Made by a program: the position numbers and the translations under genes. This document shows positions 59,291-64,000 of a DNA stretch of 64,000 nucleotides, piece after piece. Source of the stretch: Vicugna pacos (taxonomy: Eukaryota; Chordata; Mammalia; Artiodactyla; Camelidae); NCBI RefSeq assembly GCF_048564905.1, contig NC_132988.1, positions 76,130,001 through 76,194,000 on the forward strand. Reading direction: 5' to 3'. Numbering within the stretch: position 1 is the stretch's first letter; the number at the start of each line of letters is the position of its first letter. Under the pieces are notes generated by a model. It was not told the origin of the DNA, did not search any database, and saw nothing but the letters and a program-made list of their open reading frames with translations.

Positions 59291-59384
59291 ACTCTAAAGA
59301 AAACACAATAAAATCACATGTGGAGATTGTATACTGACATGGCCAATCATAGCCAAAATAAACCTGTAGTCCTCTAAGTTGGTT

Positions 59385-59390
59385 TTTATT
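59385..59390 (-). promoter_or_regulatory. PRKG2: Candidate PRKG2 polyadenylation signal
   Basis: TTTATT on the plus strand (AATAAA on the minus). It would give a 3' UTR of about 1.9 kb. Other AATAAA words on the minus strand occur near 60060, 60290, 60358 and 60567, so this choice is tentative. Confidence 0.3.
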
Positions 59391-61246
59391 TGTGTACATA
59401 TAAGTCTTTTTTGAATTACAACTATTGACCACCTTTGAGAATATCACTGCTAGAATAACTGTACAGTTCTAATATCCACCCAATACATACATTTCCTCCA
59501 TTTATAGGTGGGTAATTTAAAAATATATACATGGAAAAACATACAGTGCCTACAAACCAAATGCAAATAAAAATCTTTTAAAAATCTTAGAAATTCATTA
59601 AGCAGGTTATGTCAATCCTATTAAAAATGGTTTTTCTATGTACAATGCATAATCTTTAAAAATACTACTCCAGGAAACAAAAATTCTTTGGTTCAGCAAA
59701 ATGATTCTAAATGTGGAAATTTAATTTGTTAAGGATGCACCTTCTTGGGTTGGACCTCACGTATCTGATTCAACACTTCAGGAAGCAGATAGCAGACTCC
59801 CTGAATGCTGAAAAGATGGGTGGAGTGTGGGTAGAGGCTGCTTTTCCTACAGAACATTAGCATATGAAAATATAACCAGAAGCTTGAGTAATGCAGGAAC
59901 TTAGACATTATTTTTACTCTGCCAGATCAAAGAGAGAGAGAGTTTGTTTCCCATTCATTTGGGAAGGAAGCTGCAGAAGTGATTATGGTCAATATATAAA
60001 AACATCCTACTAGTAAAGTTCTTAGGTACTGGCATCCAATGTTATTGAAACAAATCTATTTATTAATTGGAAGACTGCAGGAGGAGACAGGAGGGGGACA
60101 GATGCTGGAAGTCCCTTTACTGTCCCATCACTTCTCTAGCAGCTTGCTTGCCTTAAAATCTACAACTATAAACACACCAATGACTCAAATGTCCTTAAAA
60201 AGTTATTAATGCAGCCGTGATTGGGTGTGCATCAACATTTGCCAAGGGGATTTTCATTAAAAATTAACTGTGGTTATTCTATATTCTTGGTTTATTAATA
60301 GCAACAATCACAGAACTGGCCAAAATAGCTCAGAGTTTCAGCCTTATTACCTATTAGAATTTATTCTCCATATTTAATAGGAAGGAAACATCCACAATTT
60401 GTTCCTGCACGTTCTCTAATTTGACTGTGAAAATATTTCATACATAAGATCAAACCTTTCCAGAGGCCCATCACCGAACCACACATTATAACCACCTTTA
60501 ACCAGGCTTTTGCAAAGTTGCTGAAGTATCATGGCTGATCACTGGAGAATGAAAAATATTTTTTGCTTTGTTTATTTTTTTCTAAGTTCCCCAATAGAAC
60601 AGAATCACCTGGCTAGATGAATGAACTCATTTATGTTAGGAAGTGATACCACTGACTAATACTCAAGCCCGCCCTTCCCTGTACTGGTATCAGAAGCGTA
60701 TTAATACATTTCTAGGTTGGACACTGGTGAAAATCAAGAGCTTCTACTGACTACCAAGTTTCCTGAAAATCATGACTTCAAGATGCCCTAATGCTTACGT
60801 GAGGTGGTTGAGAGCAAGGGAAATCTTCTAAAATTCACCCTTATTCTTCCTTCTATTTGAATACTTAGTTGCTCAAGGGCAAGACACTTTTTAAACCTTA
60901 CCAGGACTCAAAGGAGACAAAGGGATGGAGCAATAGGTTGCAGAGCAAACGACGTCCCTTTAACAGAAATAGTTCTGACTTTGGAGGGGGAACAGGATAG
61001 CCTACAATACTGGAGAGAAGCCGAGAATGGAATACATGAATAATTCACAGCATGTAAATGAGACGTGATCATTCAGAACCACCTCCACACCCACTGTTTC
61101 CCACTCCCAGCTCATGGGCAGAGATTTCTTTTCTCTAATGGTCTTCCCAAAGATAGCATAACACAACAAAGAGAAGTAATCAGGGTTGGGTTGTTGGTCC
61201 TCAGAGTCCTCTTGTGCAGTGGAGGCGGTCATCCTCTTCTCTTCCG
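59385..61246 (-). other. PRKG2: PRKG2 3' UTR (inferred extent)
   Basis: AT-rich sequence downstream of the PRKG2 stop codon in transcript sense. I recognise no transposon between about 59400 and 61246, in contrast to the flanks, which fits a constrained UTR. The true end is unknown; it may be shorter if one of the nearer AATAAA words is used. Confidence 0.45.
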
Positions 61247-61342
61247 TCAGAAGTCTTTATCCCAGCCTGACAGCTCATCTGGAGGCACTCCCTTCTCAGG
61301 AGGATACTTGTCAAAGTAGCTGTGATCTGTGGGTCCGCTGAG
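61247..61342 (-). CDS. PRKG2: PRKG2 last coding exon (cGMP-dependent protein kinase 2, C-terminus)
   Basis: On the minus strand, after an acceptor ending CTACTAG, codons read LSGPTDHSYFDKYPPEKG and then VPPDELSGWDKDF with a TGA at 61247-61249. Human cGKII ends LKGPIDHSYFDKYPPEKG, then MPPDELSGWDKDF, as I recall it, so the match is unambiguous. This is the C-terminal tail of the AGC-type kinase domain. PRKG2 is a membrane-anchored serine/threonine kinase activated by cGMP, known for roles in growth-plate chondrocytes and intestinal secretion. The frame coming from the previous exon (phase 0) requires this acceptor rather than the CAG four bases further on. The gene is partial: the rest lies beyond the right edge. 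Confidence 0.95.
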   Translation of the reverse strand, partial: LSGPTDHSYFDKYPPEKGVPPDELSGWDKDF

Positions 61343-63308
61343 CTAGTAGACAGGATTGAACCAGAGGTGAGGAAAACGCTAAGCATGCTAGTGCATATGG
61401 GGGATTCTTTCTACATCTGAACACTGATGTTACACTGCAACCACTTGTAAGGTACATATAAGGAAAAGATGACCAGTTATCCTTTCTGAATCACACTCTT
61501 AGCCTCGTGAGATCTCCCCTTTGGAACAAATGGATTGGGTCCCCGAATTACGTTCAATAACAACCTGACCTGAGGACTTATTTCTGAAAGAAAAGGCGAC
61601 AGAAACAATGTCTTCTTTTTTTTTCAAACTAGAAAACATTTTAAAAGGGAATACTAAAAAATCAAAATTAGACAGCATCTTTCTTCTACTTTATAAGAGC
61701 TTCTTACTAATCTTAAATTTTGATATGGTTAATTGACCCATATAAAATCTCTAGAATGTCAAAGGGACAAATTTAAACATTAGTGATCCTGTTGAAAGAG
61801 CAAAATGACTCTGGTAATAAATTACTTTGCAAATCAAGTGCTTTCCAATCCTTTGCTTTGAAACAATTTTCAGTAGTACCAAACTGAATTATCAGCTGAG
61901 AGATCACTAACAATACCATTAACGATCGACCACAATGTGTTTTTTGGGGGGACAAGGAGACTATTCAGAGGTGTCCAAAGTGGCATTGCTATTGTAGAAC
62001 CCTCAACTCTCATTATTTATGGAAACACAACTCTTAGCATCTGCCTCTGTATAAAAATAATTTTAAAAAGAAATAGAATTTATATGGAGTCTGACCCCAT
62101 TTCTAAGTAAATTATATTTATTTACAAGTTCATTAAATAATTTTTCAAAATATTTTTGTTTAATAATTACTTACAATTTTTATAACATTTATGCTGTTTG
62201 ATACTGCATGCTATAAAAATGTAATTGCAAGTGAATCCGAAAGAAATATTTGTTGCCAGAAAAACTTCTGTTGTCACAAAAAATGTTAATTTATAAAACT
62301 AAAATTGAAAAGCACTTAAAGAATGATCAATAGAAGACCATCAAACATAAAAACCTTTTACGTTAGGATGGACTTTTGTAGGGAACATGTAACGGAAAAG
62401 TGGGAATAAGAGTTAAGAGAGAAAAGGAATGATGTAATATTTCTGCCTGTATTTTTTTAAACGACTGATGAGTTTCAAATTGCAATGGCATTTAGATTAC
62501 ATTGCATATATTTAAAGGGGTGAAGTAACAATAACGTTTTACTTTAAAATATCAATATTTGCAACATACTATAAATTATATTCTCCACAATGATTTAAAC
62601 TTTAATGATGAAAAAAAATCAGATGTCAATCTAAAAATGTACAAAGAAAGAAACAGATCTTCAAAAGTCCTCTACAGAGAACACAGCATAAAATCTGTAG
62701 GATGCGGACTAGACCACTCCTGAAGCATTCTTCCCCACAACTTGGCAGGTGTTCTGCTTTCTCTAGAGCTGTGCTGTCCAACCAAGTGTGGTGACTGAGC
62801 AATGGAAATGTGGCCAGTCAGAACTGAGATGTGCTCAAAGTGGGAAATCAGCTTGAGATTTTGAAAATTGAGTATGAAAAAAATAAATGTAACACTCATT
62901 AGTATTAGTCATTAGTGTGTAGAGTACATATTGAAATAACAGCATTTTAACATATTATGATAATTAAAATTAATTTCACCCACTTCTTTTTAATATGGCT
63001 ACTAGAAAAATTTTAAATTATCTACAGGTGCACATTATATTTCTACAACCAGCGGTCAGCCTGACCAATGCTGACTACCGTGGGACTTAGATTTACATGT
63101 CATCGTTTCCTAAGAGCTGAGCTAATGTCCATCAAGTAGGTAAAACTATTTAGACCCTATAATCACAAATGCTATGACATTTTCACTTAAATTTAAAAAC
63201 TAGTTCAAAACTTTTAATCTATTACACACCCACACACACACCTGAAATCTGTTTATAAAAACAAATACTTAGAAAAAAATCAAGAGAGAAATACAGCAGA
63301 TACCATAC
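61343..63308 (-). other. PRKG2: PRKG2 last intron
   Basis: 1966-bp intron with a GTATGG donor (minus strand, 63303-63308) and a CTACTAG acceptor. 61350-62760 is AT-rich with no recognised element; a hAT-type relic lies at 62765-63055, and a short CA run near 63225-63241. Confidence 0.9.
62765..63055 (-). mobile_element. hAT-Charlie-type DNA transposon relic
   Basis: It begins 'ctagagctgtgctgtccaac' and contains 'agaactgagatgtgctcaaa', 'aaaattaatttcacccactt', 'tttttaatatggctactaga' and a terminal 'cacattatatttctacaac'. It is the same group as the element split by an LTR at 17590-18625, here in the opposite orientation and uninterrupted. Non-coding, located in the last intron of PRKG2. Confidence 0.65.
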
Positions 63309-63375
63309 CTCTCTTTGTAAAGGTGATGGAAGGTTCCGTGCTTTCAGTCCCTCCCAATTAAAACCGTTTAACCAC
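63309..63375 (-). CDS. PRKG2: PRKG2 penultimate coding exon
   Basis: On the minus strand, after TTTCTGATTTCTCAG, the exon reads G plus 22 codons: WLNGFNWEGLKARNLPSPLQ, then RE, followed by the donor GTATGG. The first G completes an arginine codon (AG|G), matching human HRWLNGFNWEGLKARSLPSP with one serine to asparagine change. It encodes the end of the kinase domain and the start of the AGC C-terminal tail. The exon is 67 bp. The sequence joins in frame to the last exon. Confidence 0.95.
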
Positions 63376-64000
63376 CTGAGAAATCAGAAAAGAACAGGCG
63401 AATATTACTCGTGTGATGAACTATTAGCATGTCAAGTTAGCGGTCAACCCATTTTGTCACCTGCTCCCTGCCTGCAATGCAGCTGCCAGTTACTGGAGGA
63501 AAATATTCAACCATGTTCACATCTGTGTGTGTCTCACTTTAAACCCATGCCCGCTAACGTCAAGGGGGCCACTCAGTGCTGCCCAGAAGTCAGTCTAGAG
63601 TTTCCTGATGTACCACTTATTGTCGCACTCCCTGAGACTCATAATTCACATTTTGTCCTTTCTCCTCAAACTTCCAGAAACTCCTCTCCATCCTCACTCC
63701 CAAATGATGCCCTGACTTCCTATTTCACTAAGAAAATTGGAGGAGAAAAGGGAATTTCTACAGTTTTCCACCAGCATCCCTGTCTACTTACCCACATCTG
63801 TACTCCCCTTCTCTCCTGTGCCGTGAAGGAACTGCCTTTGCCTCTCGCTAAGGTCACCTGTGCCCCTGCTCCTGCAGACACTTCTCCGTTCAGACGTGCT
63901 CCTTAAATTCTCCTTTCTCCTCAATCTTTCACATCATCTTTGCTGGGTCATTCTAATCAGTATGGAAACACTGAAATTCTTCCAACAACAAAATGCTCTC
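63376..64000 (-). other. PRKG2: PRKG2 intron, partial
   Basis: The window ends inside this intron; the preceding exon, expected to end in NDIKKH, is not present. From about 63540 the sequence is pyrimidine-rich on the plus strand and resembles an ancient interspersed repeat ('tttgctgggtcattctaatc', 'agtatggaaaca') that I could not name. A plus-strand frame at 63454-63906 is a product of that composition. Confidence 0.7.

Larger units (their letters stand above)
33806..59384. other. Intergenic spacer between BMP3 and PRKG2
   Basis: About 25.6 kb without a recognised functional exon. It is a mosaic of DNA transposons, L1, L2, MIR, LTR and SINE copies with unique stretches between. Unique-looking stretches without any recognised feature include 39170-39960, 40300-40890, 41070-43240, 44740-45430, 47120-48550 and 53600-54590. 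Confidence 0.8.

Noticed and set aside
63454-63906. 150-codon plus-strand frame near the right edge
   Set aside because: It runs through a pyrimidine-rich, repeat-like part of a PRKG2 intron on the opposite strand, with no recognised domain.
63376-64000. The preceding PRKG2 exon (expected to end in NDIKKH)
   Set aside because: I looked on the minus strand for this coding sequence followed by a GT donor and found none; the exon must lie beyond the window.

Overview
This is a piece of a placental mammal nuclear genome, most probably a camelid (alpaca, llama or camel). The lineage call rests on one tRNA-derived SINE at about 51161-51262, whose body matches my memory of the camelid Vic-1 family, and on several closely related artiodactyl-type L1 3' ends. 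The species cannot be fixed by eye. Intron-rich genes, microsatellites and layered LINE, SINE, DNA-transposon and LTR debris rule out a prokaryote.

Layout. 1-5.4 kb is intergenic, with old L2 and MIR copies. From about 5.15 kb there is a pyrimidine-rich and then CpG-rich promoter region leading into BMP3 on the + strand. BMP3 is complete, with coding exons at 5945-6269, 21620-22530 and 29826-30017 and an intact 475-residue protein. A 3' UTR of about 3.8 kb ends near an AATAAA at 33781. Intron 1 is 15.4 kb and intron 2 is 7.3 kb; both carry transposon debris. From 33.8 to about 59.4 kb is a gene-free spacer holding a Tigger-like DNA transposon, a twin-primed L1, an LTR with a CCAAT-box array, a SINE and an RPL39 processed pseudogene. 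On the - strand the last two coding exons of PRKG2 (63309-63375 and 61247-61342) and its 3' UTR enter from the right edge.

BMP3 and PRKG2 are therefore convergent neighbours, tail to tail, the same order I recall for human 4q21. BMP3 encodes a secreted TGF-beta family ligand known to oppose osteogenic BMP signalling. PRKG2 encodes cGMP-dependent protein kinase II, which acts in growth-plate cartilage and intestinal epithelium. Both bear on skeletal growth, but nothing in the sequence shows shared control.

I found no undescribed biological system. The most useful observations are an L1 fragment that runs to about 30 bp from the BMP3 exon 2 splice acceptor, two strong CTCF-like motifs, an LTR carrying a 24-bp-period CCAAT array with octamer sites, and several insertions dated by clear target-site duplications. 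Repeat family names come from memory of consensus sequences, and their edges are approximate unless a duplication fixes them.
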